Shown here: in pieces, positions 52,455 through 62,354 of the stretch
How positions within the stretch are numbered: position 1 is the first letter of the stretch
Layout of the letters: the number at the start of each line of letters is the position of its first letter
IMG/VR virus record: IMGVR_UViG_3300020469_000046
Location: 1-63,900 of that record
From: a virus
DNA: 63,900 nucleotides
Direction: 5' to 3' (one strand)
Notes under the pieces: model-generated
What the model was told of the DNA's origin: nothing
The model's database searches: none
What the model saw: the letters and a program-made list of their open reading frames with translations, nothing else
Program-made: the position numbers and the translations under genes

Positions 52455-53777
52455 ATGTCTGAAATTAGAGTTGATACTATAAAAAATAGGGCTGGAACAG
52501 GTTCTCCTGCCTTTACTGGTAATATTACCGCCGATGGTTTCATCATTTCAGGCGGAGGATCTGGATTTGTAAAGGCAGATGGAACAGTAGATTCTAATAC
52601 TTATCTTTCCAGTATAAATGTTGGTGATGGCGACATTACATTTGCCGCTAGTGGAAATGGATTAAGTCTTAGTGCAGATCCAAAATTTAATCTAAATCAA
52701 TCTAGTAATAAAACTATCACATTTACATTATCAAGTTCTACTGGAGCATCTGCCAATAGTATTTGTAGAAGAGATGCTAATGGAGATATTACTTTTAGAA
52801 ATCTAAATGCAACTGATGTTCTTGCATCGGACGATGTAATTGCCACAGGTGCAATCGCTAGTAAAGGTGGATCATATTTTTATAATACTAGTATGGTGAA
52901 TAATCCATTGACATTGACTGATTATTATCAAAGTCGAGGATTAGGAACTGATGTTTCAGCAACTTTTGCAACTGGAATAAACGTTGCTATTGCATCCCCC
53001 AATGTAAACGCTGCTACAGTTGAATTTTATAAGACCAGAAGAACTGGATCTTTAACTGTAAGTAGAGTGACAGCTGAGGCAGGAGATGCCATGATGGGAC
53101 TTGTCTCTAGTGCTGATGATGGAACTTCCGATGTCTTTGTTGGTGCCATGTACTGCAGTGTAACCAGAACAGAATCACTAGCAAATTCCACTAACAAGGC
53201 TGGTTTCTTCCAGTTTGTCTATAACGCAGATGATTCTTTTGGAAGTAATGCACCAAGAAGAGAATGGGTTACGATTGGCGAGGCAACCAGCAATGTAGAC
53301 GCTGTTGGACCAACTACAGTTAGAATTCCCTTTGTTACACAAACTTCAGGAGGAAATACTGCTAGATTTGATGCTCAGAACCGATTGATAAAGGCTAACT
53401 CAAGTAGAGAATTCAAAACAGGTATTGAAGATCTTGATCGTAATTATGCTTATAATATGTTAAATAACCTAAAACCTGTTTGGTTTAGGTCTAAATGTGA
53501 AGCAGATAATCCAAATTGGTCTTGGTATGGAATGATTGCTGAAGATGTTTCTGAAGTAGATCCCAGAATGGCTGTCTGGGAATATGCAGAAGATCAGTAT
53601 GAACTTATTACTGAAAAAGATGCTATAAAGAAAACATTAAAACCTGGAGCACAATTATCTCCACAAAGTGTTCAATATGATAAACTTGCAGTTATTCTTT
53701 GGAAAGTTGTTCAAGATCAACAAACTGCAATAACAGACCTAGAAACAAAGGTTAGAGCACTTGAATCTGCCGCTTGA
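52455..53777 (+). CDS. fibre protein with S74-like chaperone domain
   Basis: A 440-residue protein. The start (IRVDTIKNRAGTGSPAF) is shared with the fibre at 39585, as is SGFVKADGTVDSNTYLSS. The middle is beta-rich. The end (from about 315) is S74-like in a variant form: SSREFKTGIEDLD, WYGMIAEDVSEVDPRM, SVQYDKLAVILWKVV, then a coiled coil. Similar S74 ends trimerise the fibre and are often cut off. Host-binding role inferred. Confidence 0.7.
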   Translation: MSEIRVDTIKNRAGTGSPAFTGNITADGFIISGGGSGFVKADGTVDSNTYLSSINVGDGDITFAASGNGLSLSADPKFNLNQSSNKTITFTLSSSTGASANSICRRDANGDITFRNLNATDVLASDDVIATGAIASKGGSYFYNTSMVNNPLTLTDYYQSRGLGTDVSATFATGINVAIASPNVNAATVEFYKTRRTGSLTVSRVTAEAGDAMMGLVSSADDGTSDVFVGAMYCSVTRTESLANSTNKAGFFQFVYNADDSFGSNAPRREWVTIGEATSNVDAVGPTTVRIPFVTQTSGGNTARFDAQNRLIKANSSREFKTGIEDLDRNYAYNMLNNLKPVWFRSKCEADNPNWSWYGMIAEDVSEVDPRMAVWEYAEDQYELITEKDAIKKTLKPGAQLSPQSVQYDKLAVILWKVVQDQQTAITDLETKVRALESAA

Positions 53778-53816
53778 TTATTTTAAATTATTACTTAACT
53801 TTATATTTTAATTAAA

Positions 53817-56576
53817 ATGTCAGCAAATAGAGAACTTTCACAATTTGGAACCTTTGTAGATGTAGATGATACATTAGAAACTATAGGTTTATCTACTGAC
53901 GTTAGAATTTTTGGTAAGTTAACTGCAACTGAACTCGACGGATTAACAAATCCTGTAGGAAAAACTATTTTTGTTGCAAAAGGTGGTAGTGACGATAATA
54001 CTGGATTAACTGAAGCAGATGCAAAACTAACAATAAAATCTGCAGTGTCTATGGCAATGCCAGGAGACACTGTTGTTGTCTTTCCAGGACAATATATTGA
54101 AGATAACCCTATTTTTCTAAAGAAAACAGTAACTGTAAGAGGAAAAGAATTAAGAAACTGTCTCATAACTCCCAAAAGAAAAAATCGTGATATTTTTCAT
54201 GTATCAAATGGTGTTCACATAACCGATTTTTCCTTCGTTGGTCCTGCAATGACTGATGGAGCAGCAATAGTTGCATTCCAACCACTAGCTGGAGTTTCTT
54301 CTGATAGATATTTTGATGCTGCAAGACTTATCAGAGATAATTTAAATTTTATTGCAGCAGAATCGGTAGGATATATAACGAGTACCGCTTATAGAAGTCC
54401 TGCATTTGTAGTTGCGGACGCACAAGGAAATCCAACAGATCCTCAATCATGTAGAGATGATGTCAGAGATGTATTAAAAGCAGTTTGTTTTGACCTCACA
54501 AGAGGAGGAAACTCAAAATGTATTAATGCTGGTAAACTATATTATACTAATGCTGGAGCTTTACAACATGTTGTTGGTGTAAAAACAGAAACTATTGATA
54601 CGTTAAATTATGCAATTGGAATTGCACAATCTTGTATTAATAATGTTATCTGGGAAGGTGACCATCAAGATACTTACTTCCAAGTTAGAGATTTAAGTAT
54701 CCAAGGAGATCCGATAACATCTTCAAATGTAAGTCCAGACTCATGTGCTACTATTAAAAGTTCAATTGCAAATTGTGTTGGAATTGTAACTAGTATTATC
54801 CAAGAAGGATTAAACATTCTTAGTCCTGCAGGTATTCAAACATCATATCCTGGAAATGCTGGATATGGAATAACAAACTTTAAATATGTAAATACTTCAT
54901 CTTATAATGCAGAAACTGGAGATTTAGATCTTTCAATTCCAAATTTCACAGTAAAAAGAGGTGATTTAATTGAGATTAGAGATTTAAAATATGAATGTAC
55001 TTCTGGTGGAATTACATCTACTACTGAATTCCCATCAGGAAAAAATGGGAGTGAATTTATTGTTGATAAAATTAATAATGATGGATCCTTTAGAATCAAT
55101 GTAGGTATTTCCACTATTGAACATAACTATGTTGGAGGTGGATTTGCTGTTGATAGATGGTATGATATTCAAAATGTTCTTTATGATGGAATAACAGGAA
55201 TTACAACAATTGTTGCATCTTCAGATCTAAGAGTAAAAACTGGAGATTTTGTAGAACTAAGAGATATTGAATTCCAATGCAGTAGTGGTGCAGCAACTAC
55301 TACATTCTATCCAAGTGGAAAGGAAGGAGTAGACTTTGTAATTTCTAGTGTTACAGGCGCTGGAACTACACAAACATCATTCACTGTGAATGTAGGAGTT
55401 TCTACTATTCCCCATAATTATGTTGCTGGTGGATTAATTAGATCACCATATTCTGCTGGAGTTGGTCCTATTCTACAAGGTCCATATACAAGAAACTGTA
55501 CCAACTTCATTCCCGATAGTATCGGAATGAAAGTGAATGGATTTGCTGCAGAACCAGGAGATCAAGAAGATACTGGTGTTACTGGATCCATGTCAGTTGA
55601 CTCTTATACTCAGTTTAATCAGGGTGGTATTGGAGTTTCAATTACAAATGGTGCTTACTCTCAGTTAGTTTCTATTTTCACAATTTGTAATGAGATTGCT
55701 ATTTACACAGAATCTGGTGGTCAATGTGACCTAACAAACTCTAACTCTTCATTCGGTAATTTTGGATTAGTTTCAAGTGGAGTTGGAGATGCTACTAGTA
55801 GATCTGTCTATAGATTTACTGGAATTTCAAGTGCAGTAGCAACAACTGAGGATGATGTACTTGTAGTTGGTGATCTTGGAATAAGACCATATACTGGTCA
55901 ATCAATGTTTATCAATGAATTATTCTATGATGTAAAATCTATCAGAATCACAGATGAAGGTTCAGGTTATACAACTCCACCAATAATTACAATCACCGAA
56001 CCAAGTGGTCCACAAGCAATTAGAGCAGAAGCATTTGCAACATTAAAACCTGATGGTAGTCTTGCAGAAATATCTCTAATTGGTAATGGTAGAAACTATA
56101 GATTATCAGATAATGCAACTATAACTTTAACTGGTGGTGGTGGATCTTCTGCTGCTGCAGAGGTTGAAATGAGACCTCTTTACTATAAAATAAATACCGC
56201 AACTAATCCAACGGCAGGAATTTCAAGTGTAACAATTTCTGGAACATTTAATAATGATATTTCAATTGGTTCTACTTGTTATTTTACCAGACAAAGTTTA
56301 CAAATTGTATCTTCACATTCTTTTGAGTTTATTGGTTCTGGAAACGATATTTTAAAGGCAAAACCAGGTCTTGGTGGAGTCACGATCACTGCAAATGAAA
56401 TTATAAAAGAGAATGGTGGTCAAGTTGTTTACACAAGTACGGATCAAGATGGTAACTTTGCAATTGGTGATGATGTTTTAATCAACCAGGCAACTGGTAC
56501 AATTGAGGGTAGAGCATTTGAACAAAGTCTACTAAATACAGTAACACCTCTAATTATCGCACTGGGCGGACTCTAA
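53817..56576 (+). CDS. large virion protein with beta-helix-like start
   Basis: A 919-residue protein. TIFVAKGGSDDNTGLTEADAKLTIKSAV near 47-75 followed by MPGDTVVVFPGQYIEDNPI is the entry of a pectate-lyase-like beta-helix and echoes the protein at 33507, as do CDLTNSNSSFGNFGLVSSG near 640 and GSGYTTPPIITITEP near 715. A Cys-bearing helical insertion (SCRDDVRDVLKAVCFDL) sits near 215. There is no S74 domain. It is probably part of a fibre or baseplate-attached spike. Confidence 0.65.
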   Translation: MSANRELSQFGTFVDVDDTLETIGLSTDVRIFGKLTATELDGLTNPVGKTIFVAKGGSDDNTGLTEADAKLTIKSAVSMAMPGDTVVVFPGQYIEDNPIFLKKTVTVRGKELRNCLITPKRKNRDIFHVSNGVHITDFSFVGPAMTDGAAIVAFQPLAGVSSDRYFDAARLIRDNLNFIAAESVGYITSTAYRSPAFVVADAQGNPTDPQSCRDDVRDVLKAVCFDLTRGGNSKCINAGKLYYTNAGALQHVVGVKTETIDTLNYAIGIAQSCINNVIWEGDHQDTYFQVRDLSIQGDPITSSNVSPDSCATIKSSIANCVGIVTSIIQEGLNILSPAGIQTSYPGNAGYGITNFKYVNTSSYNAETGDLDLSIPNFTVKRGDLIEIRDLKYECTSGGITSTTEFPSGKNGSEFIVDKINNDGSFRINVGISTIEHNYVGGGFAVDRWYDIQNVLYDGITGITTIVASSDLRVKTGDFVELRDIEFQCSSGAATTTFYPSGKEGVDFVISSVTGAGTTQTSFTVNVGVSTIPHNYVAGGLIRSPYSAGVGPILQGPYTRNCTNFIPDSIGMKVNGFAAEPGDQEDTGVTGSMSVDSYTQFNQGGIGVSITNGAYSQLVSIFTICNEIAIYTESGGQCDLTNSNSSFGNFGLVSSGVGDATSRSVYRFTGISSAVATTEDDVLVVGDLGIRPYTGQSMFINELFYDVKSIRITDEGSGYTTPPIITITEPSGPQAIRAEAFATLKPDGSLAEISLIGNGRNYRLSDNATITLTGGGGSSAAAEVEMRPLYYKINTATNPTAGISSVTISGTFNNDISIGSTCYFTRQSLQIVSSHSFEFIGSGNDILKAKPGLGGVTITANEIIKENGGQVVYTSTDQDGNFAIGDDVLINQATGTIEGRAFEQSLLNTVTPLIIALGGL

Positions 56577-56577
56577 A

Positions 56578-56919
56578 ATGGCAGCAATTGCACTTAATAC
56601 TTACAAAACAGTAAGAGCACCTGTTGGTATCAACACTGTTGGAATTTACACCGCACCTCAAGGAGTAGCAACTATTATTCTTTATGCACAAATTGCAAAT
56701 ACCAGTGCTGGAATTGTAACGGTATCTGCTTATCATAGTAGAGCGACTGATGGTCATGAAGATGTTGAAATTATATTAGAAGCAAAAATTCCACCCAATG
56801 ATGCATTAAATATTTTAGATGGTAGACTAGTTCTCGAAACTGGAGATATTCTAAAATTTGAGGGAACCCAAGATAATAGTATGAAAGCAATTGTGAGTAT
56901 CCTAGAATCTGCAAAATAA
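56578..56919 (+). CDS. small virion-associated protein
   Basis: A 113-residue beta-rich protein (TVGIYTAPQGVATIILYAQIAN near 21-42, then GRLVLETGDILKFEGTQDNSMKAIVSILE at the end). The pattern is like the small sandwich proteins that cap or join phage fibres. It lies 1 base after one fibre gene and 4 before another. No family is named. Confidence 0.55.
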   Translation: MAAIALNTYKTVRAPVGINTVGIYTAPQGVATIILYAQIANTSAGIVTVSAYHSRATDGHEDVEIILEAKIPPNDALNILDGRLVLETGDILKFEGTQDNSMKAIVSILESAK

Positions 56920-56923
56920 TTAA

Positions 56924-59689
56924 ATGGCACGACTAGTTAGCGGTAGAGTTGGTGTAGCATCAACTGGGCAATTAGATCCCAATAGATCCCAATATTTAAC
57001 ATTATCTCAGGCAGAACCAAATCTGGGGAATCCTCCTATTGATGCAGGTTATCTTTTAACTTCAGATACTCGCGGTACTAGATCTTGGACTCTAGGATTA
57101 CAAGGACCTCAAGGTATCCAGGGTGTTCAAGGACGCCAAGGTATTCAAGGTCTTCAAGGAATACAAGGTTCTCAAGGATTGCAGGGTATTCAAGGCATCC
57201 AAGGTATTCAAGGAATTCAAGGTATTCAAGGAATTCAAGGAATACAGGGTACTACTGGCGCTCAAGGTGCTGAAGGAGCGCAAGGTATTCAGGGCACTGA
57301 TGGTGTTCAAGGAACTGATGGTCTTCAAGGTACTGATGGAACATCTGTTACTATTGTTGGTATTGCAACAGATGTTCAAGATGAATATCCAGATCCAACA
57401 ACTGGACCAAATGGTCCAAATGATCCAGATGGTTATCTAAATTATAATTTCCCAAGTTCATCTGCTGGAGATGGCGTATTAAACAATGTAGATGGGCACT
57501 TATGGGTTTCTGATGGTGCTGCAACTGCTGACTGGGTTGATGTTGGTGAAATTAGAGGTCCTCAGGGTCTCCAAGGTATTCAAGGAACTTTTGGTCCACA
57601 AGGAATTCAAGGTATTCAAGGAGTTCAAGGAATTCAGGGTGCTGTTGGACCTCAAGGTATTCAAGGAAACCAAGGTGTTCAAGGAACTGATGGTATACAG
57701 GGTCTTCAAGGAACACAAGGTATTAATGGTGCCCAAGGAATTCAAGGTGTTATTGGTATCCAAGGCACAGAAGCAGCTTTAAATGGACATTCTTTTGCAT
57801 ATCTATATCTCAATGATATAAGTGATACAGATCCTGGACAAGGAGTTGTAAAATTTAATGCTTTAAATATGAACGATGTTACAGGAATGTTCATCGATGA
57901 TATAACTCAAGATTCCACTGATATTCAAGACTGGTTAAGAAATGAAGTTGGAAAATCAACTAATCCAGGTAATCCTTCAGATTTAACCATATTCAAAAAA
58001 GGTGACCCTTCTGTATTCTTTAGTTTTGCAGTCACTCAAACTCCAGTAGAAAGAATTGGATATTTTGCAGTTAATTTAACCCCATCGTTTGTAGGAATAA
58101 CATCTACACTTACAAGTGGAGACGATCTTATATTATCATTCACAATTATAGGTGATCAAGGTGAACAAGGGATTCAGGGTATTCAAGGTCTTCAAGGTGC
58201 CATTGGACCTCAAGGAATTCAAGGTATTCAGGGTACACAAGGTCTTCAAGGTATACAAGGTATTCAAGGATTACAGGGCATTAGTGGAACTTTAGGTTCT
58301 CAGGGTATTCAGGGTATCCAAGGAATGCAGGGCACTACTGGTGCTCAAGGAACTAATGGTGTACAAGGTATTCAAGGAACACAAGGACGCCAAGGACTCA
58401 CGGGTATTCAAGGTTCAAACGGTTTCCAAGGTATTCAAGGAACCCAAGGTATCCAAGGTATTCAAGGTATTGCCGGAGAAGATGGTGGAGATGGTGTACA
58501 AGGAATCCAAGGATTACAGGGTATTCAAGGAATACAGGGAATTACTGGAACCATTGGTGGTCAAGGTATTCAAGGAACCCAAGGTCTTCAAGGACTTCAA
58601 GGTATCCAAGGAAACCAAGGTCTCCAAGGTACAGGTGGAGGTACTGGTATCCAGGGTATCCAAGGACGCCAAGGAATTACTGGTGCCCAAGGTATCCAAG
58701 GAATTCAAGGAATTAGTGGAGGTTCTGGTATCCAGGGTATCCAAGGTATTCAAGGACGCCAAGGACTCCAAGGAATTCAAGGAACTAGTGGTGCCCAAGG
58801 TGTTCAAGGACGCCAAGGTATCCAAGGCCGCCAGGGTCTTAGAGGACAACAAGGCATCCAAGGACGCCAGGGTATTCAAGGATTAAGAGGAATCCAAGGA
58901 TTACAGGGTATCCAAGGTCGTCAAGGTCTTCAAGGAGCAACAGGATCACAGGGTACTACCGGCGCAGGGGGAGGTATTGGTGGTCAAGGTATCCAGGGTA
59001 TCCAAGGACGCCAAGGAACCAAAGGAAATACTGGTAATCAAGGAACTACTGGAAATAATGGTACTCAAGGAACCAAAGGAAATACTGGTAATCAAGGAAC
59101 TACTGGATCACCTGGAGGTGGTGGTAGTCAAGGAATACAAGGACGCCAAGGAACCAAAGGAAATACTGGTAATCAAGGAACTACTGGTACTGGTATTCAA
59201 GGACCTGCTGGAGGTACTGGTGGATTCAGTGGTACATTCACTGTTAATCAATGGTTTAATTCTTCTGATGGTAAAAATAGACTTTACTTCGCAAATAACT
59301 CACATACTTACATTAAATCAGCTGATAACATCTACTTCAGAACAGAAAATTCCGATACGAATGTAATTACAATATCTAACGATGACCTAACGGTTAATGG
59401 TGACATCAACACTAGTTCTGACGTTAGATTAAAGAAAAATATAACTGCGCTTGAAAATAGTCTCGAAAAGATTATATCTATGAGAGGAACTGAATATGAT
59501 AGAGTTGATATCAATAATAGACATGAAATTGGTTTAATTGCACAAGAAGTTGAATCTATTGTTCCTGAACTTGTATCTACTGATGAAGAAGGAATGAAAT
59601 CAGTTTCTTATAGTAGAATAGTTGCAATTCTAATCGAAGCAGTTAAAGAACTAACTGCTAGAATCAAAAAATTAGAATCAGATTCATAG
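56924..59689 (+). CDS. long collagen-like tail fibre with S74 chaperone
   Basis: A 921-residue protein. Gly-x-Gln repeats (GIQGIQG, GLQGTQG, GRQGIQG types) occupy about 60-140, 210-285 and 410-765. A domain between them near 285-405 ([22 protein letters not shown]...) breaks the fibre. The end (about 831-921) is S74-type: [46 protein letters not shown], then a coiled coil. The triplets contain little proline; stability must come from other side chains. Probable long trimeric fibre. The repeats leave long false frames open on both strands. Confidence 0.8.
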   Translation: MARLVSGRVGVASTGQLDPNRSQYLTLSQAEPNLGNPPIDAGYLLTSDTRGTRSWTLGLQGPQGIQGVQGRQGIQGLQGIQGSQGLQGIQGIQGIQGIQGIQGIQGIQGTTGAQGAEGAQGIQGTDGVQGTDGLQGTDGTSVTIVGIATDVQDEYPDPTTGPNGPNDPDGYLNYNFPSSSAGDGVLNNVDGHLWVSDGAATADWVDVGEIRGPQGLQGIQGTFGPQGIQGIQGVQGIQGAVGPQGIQGNQGVQGTDGIQGLQGTQGINGAQGIQGVIGIQGTEAALNGHSFAYLYLNDISDTDPGQGVVKFNALNMNDVTGMFIDDITQDSTDIQDWLRNEVGKSTNPGNPSDLTIFKKGDPSVFFSFAVTQTPVERIGYFAVNLTPSFVGITSTLTSGDDLILSFTIIGDQGEQGIQGIQGLQGAIGPQGIQGIQGTQGLQGIQGIQGLQGISGTLGSQGIQGIQGMQGTTGAQGTNGVQGIQGTQGRQGLTGIQGSNGFQGIQGTQGIQGIQGIAGEDGGDGVQGIQGLQGIQGIQGITGTIGGQGIQGTQGLQGLQGIQGNQGLQGTGGGTGIQGIQGRQGITGAQGIQGIQGISGGSGIQGIQGIQGRQGLQGIQGTSGAQGVQGRQGIQGRQGLRGQQGIQGRQGIQGLRGIQGLQGIQGRQGLQGATGSQGTTGAGGGIGGQGIQGIQGRQGTKGNTGNQGTTGNNGTQGTKGNTGNQGTTGSPGGGGSQGIQGRQGTKGNTGNQGTTGTGIQGPAGGTGGFSGTFTVNQWFNSSDGKNRLYFANNSHTYIKSADNIYFRTENSDTNVITISNDDLTVNGDINTSSDVRLKKNITALENSLEKIISMRGTEYDRVDINNRHEIGLIAQEVESIVPELVSTDEEGMKSVSYSRIVAILIEAVKELTARIKKLESDS

Positions 59690-59709
59690 TTAGCAGCGAT
59701 AAAATTTAT

Positions 59710-60273
59710 TTACCTATACCATCCGACCATTGTAATGCGTCTTCCGCTTTTCATTGGTCGGACTCTATGGTAAGTATCTGAAGGAAAAACAATAAAATCT
59801 CCATAATCAAACTTTATTGTATACACCTCATTATTACTTTTCTTACGAATATCAAACTCTGCTCCACCGTAATTAGTTTTCTTACTCAAGCAGTAAACAA
59901 TTGACAATCTTCTATCAGAACAATCTCCTTGAAAGTTGTCAATATGCCAACCATAATGATGACCCTCCCCAGAGTATAACGTATACTGTATATCAGCATC
60001 CCACTCATTATCAAGTGGCATTTTCCATATCATCTCATTCACATTCCAAAGAATTTTTTTCAATCCAATTTCAATAAAATTAGACTTTTGAACATTTATC
60101 CAAGACACTGAACATTTTCTATCATAATGTCTTGGTAGGTCTTCATGACCAACCGTTGCTTCCTCTAAGTCTAATTTTTGTATTGGACAGGCATTTAATA
60201 TCTCTTCTGTTGCTTCAGGAGATCCTAAATTACCGATAAAAAAATCTTCAGTTTGAATTCTTTTAGGTCTCAT
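59710..60273 (-). CDS. 2OG-Fe(II) oxygenase (prolyl-hydroxylase-like)
   Basis: A 187-residue protein. The iron site is HYGWHID (H-x-D) near 112-118 and YHRV with the second His near 168, followed by the 2-oxoglutarate-binding Arg in GRRITMVGW near 178. LSIVYCLS, GGAEFDI and GDFIVFPSDTYH are typical double-stranded beta-helix segments. Such enzymes hydroxylate proline, other residues or DNA bases; they are common in cyanophages with unknown targets. It is transcribed toward the collagen-like fibre gene from a promoter that also covers tRNA-Asn. Confidence 0.85.
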   Translation of the reverse strand: MRPKRIQTEDFFIGNLGSPEATEEILNACPIQKLDLEEATVGHEDLPRHYDRKCSVSWINVQKSNFIEIGLKKILWNVNEMIWKMPLDNEWDADIQYTLYSGEGHHYGWHIDNFQGDCSDRRLSIVYCLSKKTNYGGAEFDIRKKSNNEVYTIKFDYGDFIVFPSDTYHRVRPMKSGRRITMVGWYR

Positions 60274-60293
60274 ATTTTACAAACACTTTCGAC

Positions 60294-60364
60294 TCCCCTT
60301 CCTGGGATCGAACCAGGGACATATCGGTTAACAGCCGATCGTTCTACCGCTGAACTAAAGAGGA
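60294..60364 (-). tRNA. tRNA-Asn (GTT)
   Basis: The minus strand folds into a full cloverleaf of 71 bases: acceptor TCCTCTT/AAGGGGA (one T-G), D-arm GTTC...GAAC, anticodon stem ATCGG/CCGAT with loop CTGTTAA (anticodon GTT), T-arm CCTGG/CCAGG with loop TTCGATC. CCA is not encoded. It reads AAC and AAT, the latter abundant in this AT-rich phage. Confidence 0.93.
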
Positions 60365-60418
60365 ATATAGGTCTTACACTGCGAATCAGTCTCCCAATCC
60401 CTTGTTGCCTATGAATAA

Positions 60419-60447
60419 AGCATAACACTGTTCAATTATTTCGTCAA
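60419..60447 (-). promoter_or_regulatory. sigma-70-like promoter of tRNA-Asn/oxygenase (minus strand)
   Basis: On the minus strand TTGACG (60447-60442), 17 bases, TATGCT (60424-60419). It overlaps the end of the HNH gene. Confidence 0.55.
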
Positions 60448-60959
60448 GCCCCAGACTCAAAATAAAACTGTTTCCACTCCTTAATCGTTGTCTTTTCAAT
60501 ATCCAAAAGAACTCGATTAAACGGTGGTTTTGGTTTTTTTCTAAGTTTCATGTTAGTCTCATGCAATAATTTATCACCTTTTTTAACATTACAAGTTGCA
60601 CATGCAGCAACTACGTTATCCCAAGTATCTTTTCCACCTTTAGATCTGGGAATTACATGATCAATGGTTAATTTCTTTTTATTTCCACAATACTGGCATT
60701 CATAATCATCACGTTTGTAAATCAGTTGTCTTGATGGATTTTTTTCATTTTGATTAGAGAATGGTATCCTTACGTAATTAACTAATTTTATTACTCTATT
60801 AGAAATTTTTTTTGCTTTCTCTTTAAAAATTAAAACTATTGCTCTTTTCCAATTTGTAAAGTGTAGAGGTTCATAAGTACTATTTAAAACCAGTATAGTT
60901 GAGTAGGTCTGAGTATACTCCATACTATCCATTAGGTTGAAATTATTTAGCAGGACCAT
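60444..60959 (-). CDS. HNH endonuclease
   Basis: A 171-residue protein. The N-terminal region STILVLNSTYEPLHFTNWKRAIVLIFKEKAKK (about 20-52) and the HNH core CQYCGNKKKLTIDHVIPRSKGG...NVVAACATCN (about 93-130) are those of the common cyanobacterial/phage HNH family, with two CxxC zinc pairs. Alternative starts lie at the second and third Met. The target is unknown; homing or recombination roles are typical. It is divergent from uvsW. Confidence 0.85.
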   Translation of the reverse strand: MVLLNNFNLMDSMEYTQTYSTILVLNSTYEPLHFTNWKRAIVLIFKEKAKKISNRVIKLVNYVRIPFSNQNEKNPSRQLIYKRDDYECQYCGNKKKLTIDHVIPRSKGGKDTWDNVVAACATCNVKKGDKLLHETNMKLRKKPKPPFNRVLLDIEKTTIKEWKQFYFESGA

Positions 60960-60981
60960 TGATACTTAGTAGTTATCAACC

Positions 60982-61009
60982 TTGACAAGGCAAATTTTAT
61001 CTGTATTAT
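60982..61009 (+). promoter_or_regulatory. sigma-70-like promoter P1 before uvsW
   Basis: TTGACA (60982-60987), 16 bases, TATTAT (61004-61009), in the divergent region between HNH and uvsW. Confidence 0.6.
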
Positions 61010-61053
61010 GATTTTATGTCAACTCTAGACAATTTTGAAACTGTCCACTATAG

Positions 61054-61083
61054 TTGCCAGACCCAAGGTTTATCCACTATAAT
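61054..61083 (+). promoter_or_regulatory. possible sigma-70 promoter P2 before uvsW
   Basis: TTGCCA (61054-61059), 18 bases, consensus TATAAT (61078-61083). It would give an almost leaderless transcript from the ATG at 61096 or 61105. Confidence 0.45.
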
Positions 61084-61095
61084 ATTTTTATTGAT

Positions 61096-62349
61096 ATGAA
61101 AGCCATGCAACTTCGCTCTCATCAAGTCGAAGCAACTCAGCAGATGCATCAGAATGATCGTGGCATTGTAGTTGCTCCGACTGGTGCTGGTAAGTCTTTC
61201 ATGCAAGTCAAGTATGCTATGGACTTGTTTGAAGGATCACCTGGAAAAACTGTAGTTGTCGTTGCTCCTCGTATTCTTCTGGCATCTCAACTTTGTGAAG
61301 ACTTCCTGAAGTTTGTAGACAGGAAGAATACTCATGTGATGCACGTTCATACTGGAGAAACTAATCATTTCTCTTCCACTAAACCAGAGAAGATTCATCT
61401 TTTCACAAATGTTGCTCGTACTGCTGGTGAAAATGTAATCATCTTTTCTACTTATCACTCCCTGCATCGTATTTTGCAGGCAGATATTGAAATCAATTGT
61501 GTTTTGTTTGATGAGGCACATAATGCTACTAAGAGAAACTTTTATCGTTCTGTAGAACCTGTTGTTGAGATCGCAGAGAAAGCATTTTTCTTTACTGCAA
61601 CACCAAAATATTCAAATGTTTATAACAAACCAGGAATGAACTGGGTAGAGACGTTTGGTAAGATCATTTACAATGTTTCAGCGCCAAATCTTATTAGGAA
61701 TGGATCTATTCTCCCTCCTAAAGTTAAGGTCATGAAAATCAATGCTGTTCGTGATAGACAAGACAATCCAGCAGAACGTGACTGCATGACTCTTCTTGAC
61801 TCTATTGTTAATGAAGATCATATGGAGAAGGTTCTGGTGTGTTCTCCTAACACTAAAGTTTTGATTCGGATGCTTGCTGAAACTGACTTCATGGAAGAGG
61901 TTCAGTCTCATGGTTATGATGTGTTTTGGATCACTGCAAAGTATGGTGCATTCTTCAATAATCAGAAAATTGGTAGAGAAAAGTTCTTTGACATGATCTC
62001 TGAGTATGGAAAGGATGATACCAAAAAGTTTATCGTCCTCCACTACAGTATCTTGTCTGAAGGAATCTCTGTTCCAGGACTGACCAGTTGTATCATGATG
62101 CGTCAAATGAATGTCATTGAGATGACACAATCTGTTGGTCGGGTTCTTCGGTTACACTATGATGACATCAAAAGCATCGAGTCTGGACAAATCACCCCTG
62201 GTGATGTAGAATCTTATCGAAAATCATTTGGTCTTGTCCACTTGCCTGTATACAATAATGTAGGTATTGCAACTGTTCGACGTTTAGAGTCCATTGTCCA
62301 CACAATTTTTGAGGAAGGACAACCTGCTATTTCTGTAATCAACAAGTAA
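61096..62349 (+). CDS. uvsW: UvsW-like DNA/RNA helicase
   Basis: 417 residues from ATG 61096 (a second ATG at 61105; the frame extends up to a TTG at 61054). Superfamily 2 motifs in order: QLRSHQ (Q-like), VVAPTGAGKS (Walker A, about 27-36), VLFDEAH (Walker B), FTATPKY (motif III), YSILSEGISVPGL (motif V) and MTQSVGRVLR (motif VI). T4 UvsW unwinds branched DNA and R-loops and switches origin use late in infection. T4 UvsW is about 500 residues; the shorter N-terminus is usual in cyanophages. Confidence 0.9.
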   Translation: MKAMQLRSHQVEATQQMHQNDRGIVVAPTGAGKSFMQVKYAMDLFEGSPGKTVVVVAPRILLASQLCEDFLKFVDRKNTHVMHVHTGETNHFSSTKPEKIHLFTNVARTAGENVIIFSTYHSLHRILQADIEINCVLFDEAHNATKRNFYRSVEPVVEIAEKAFFFTATPKYSNVYNKPGMNWVETFGKIIYNVSAPNLIRNGSILPPKVKVMKINAVRDRQDNPAERDCMTLLDSIVNEDHMEKVLVCSPNTKVLIRMLAETDFMEEVQSHGYDVFWITAKYGAFFNNQKIGREKFFDMISEYGKDDTKKFIVLHYSILSEGISVPGLTSCIMMRQMNVIEMTQSVGRVLRLHYDDIKSIESGQITPGDVESYRKSFGLVHLPVYNNVGIATVRRLESIVHTIFEEGQPAISVINK

Positions 62350-62354
62350 TTCTC

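Noticed and set aside
57085-58886. Long alternative frames on both strands inside the collagen-like fibres (KVFKE... and SLNTLNT... types), also at 42128-42394 and 47713-47982
   Set aside because: They are by-products of the regular GGTATTCAAGG-like repeats, which keep other frames free of stops; composition is monotonous and they lack ribosome sites.
57100-59225. Dense short DNA repeats that could look like a CRISPR array or satellite
   Set aside because: The period follows the Gly-x-Gln codon triplets and stays in frame; there are no constant repeats with unique spacers.
60365-60430. Possible second tRNA or tRNA relic next to tRNA-Asn
   Set aside because: No T-arm with TTC loop and no acceptor pairing could be found; the minus-strand promoter explains part of the stretch.
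61678-62130. 150-codon minus-strand frame opposite uvsW
   Set aside because: uvsW helicase motifs run through this stretch on the plus strand; the antisense frame shows no recognisable domain.
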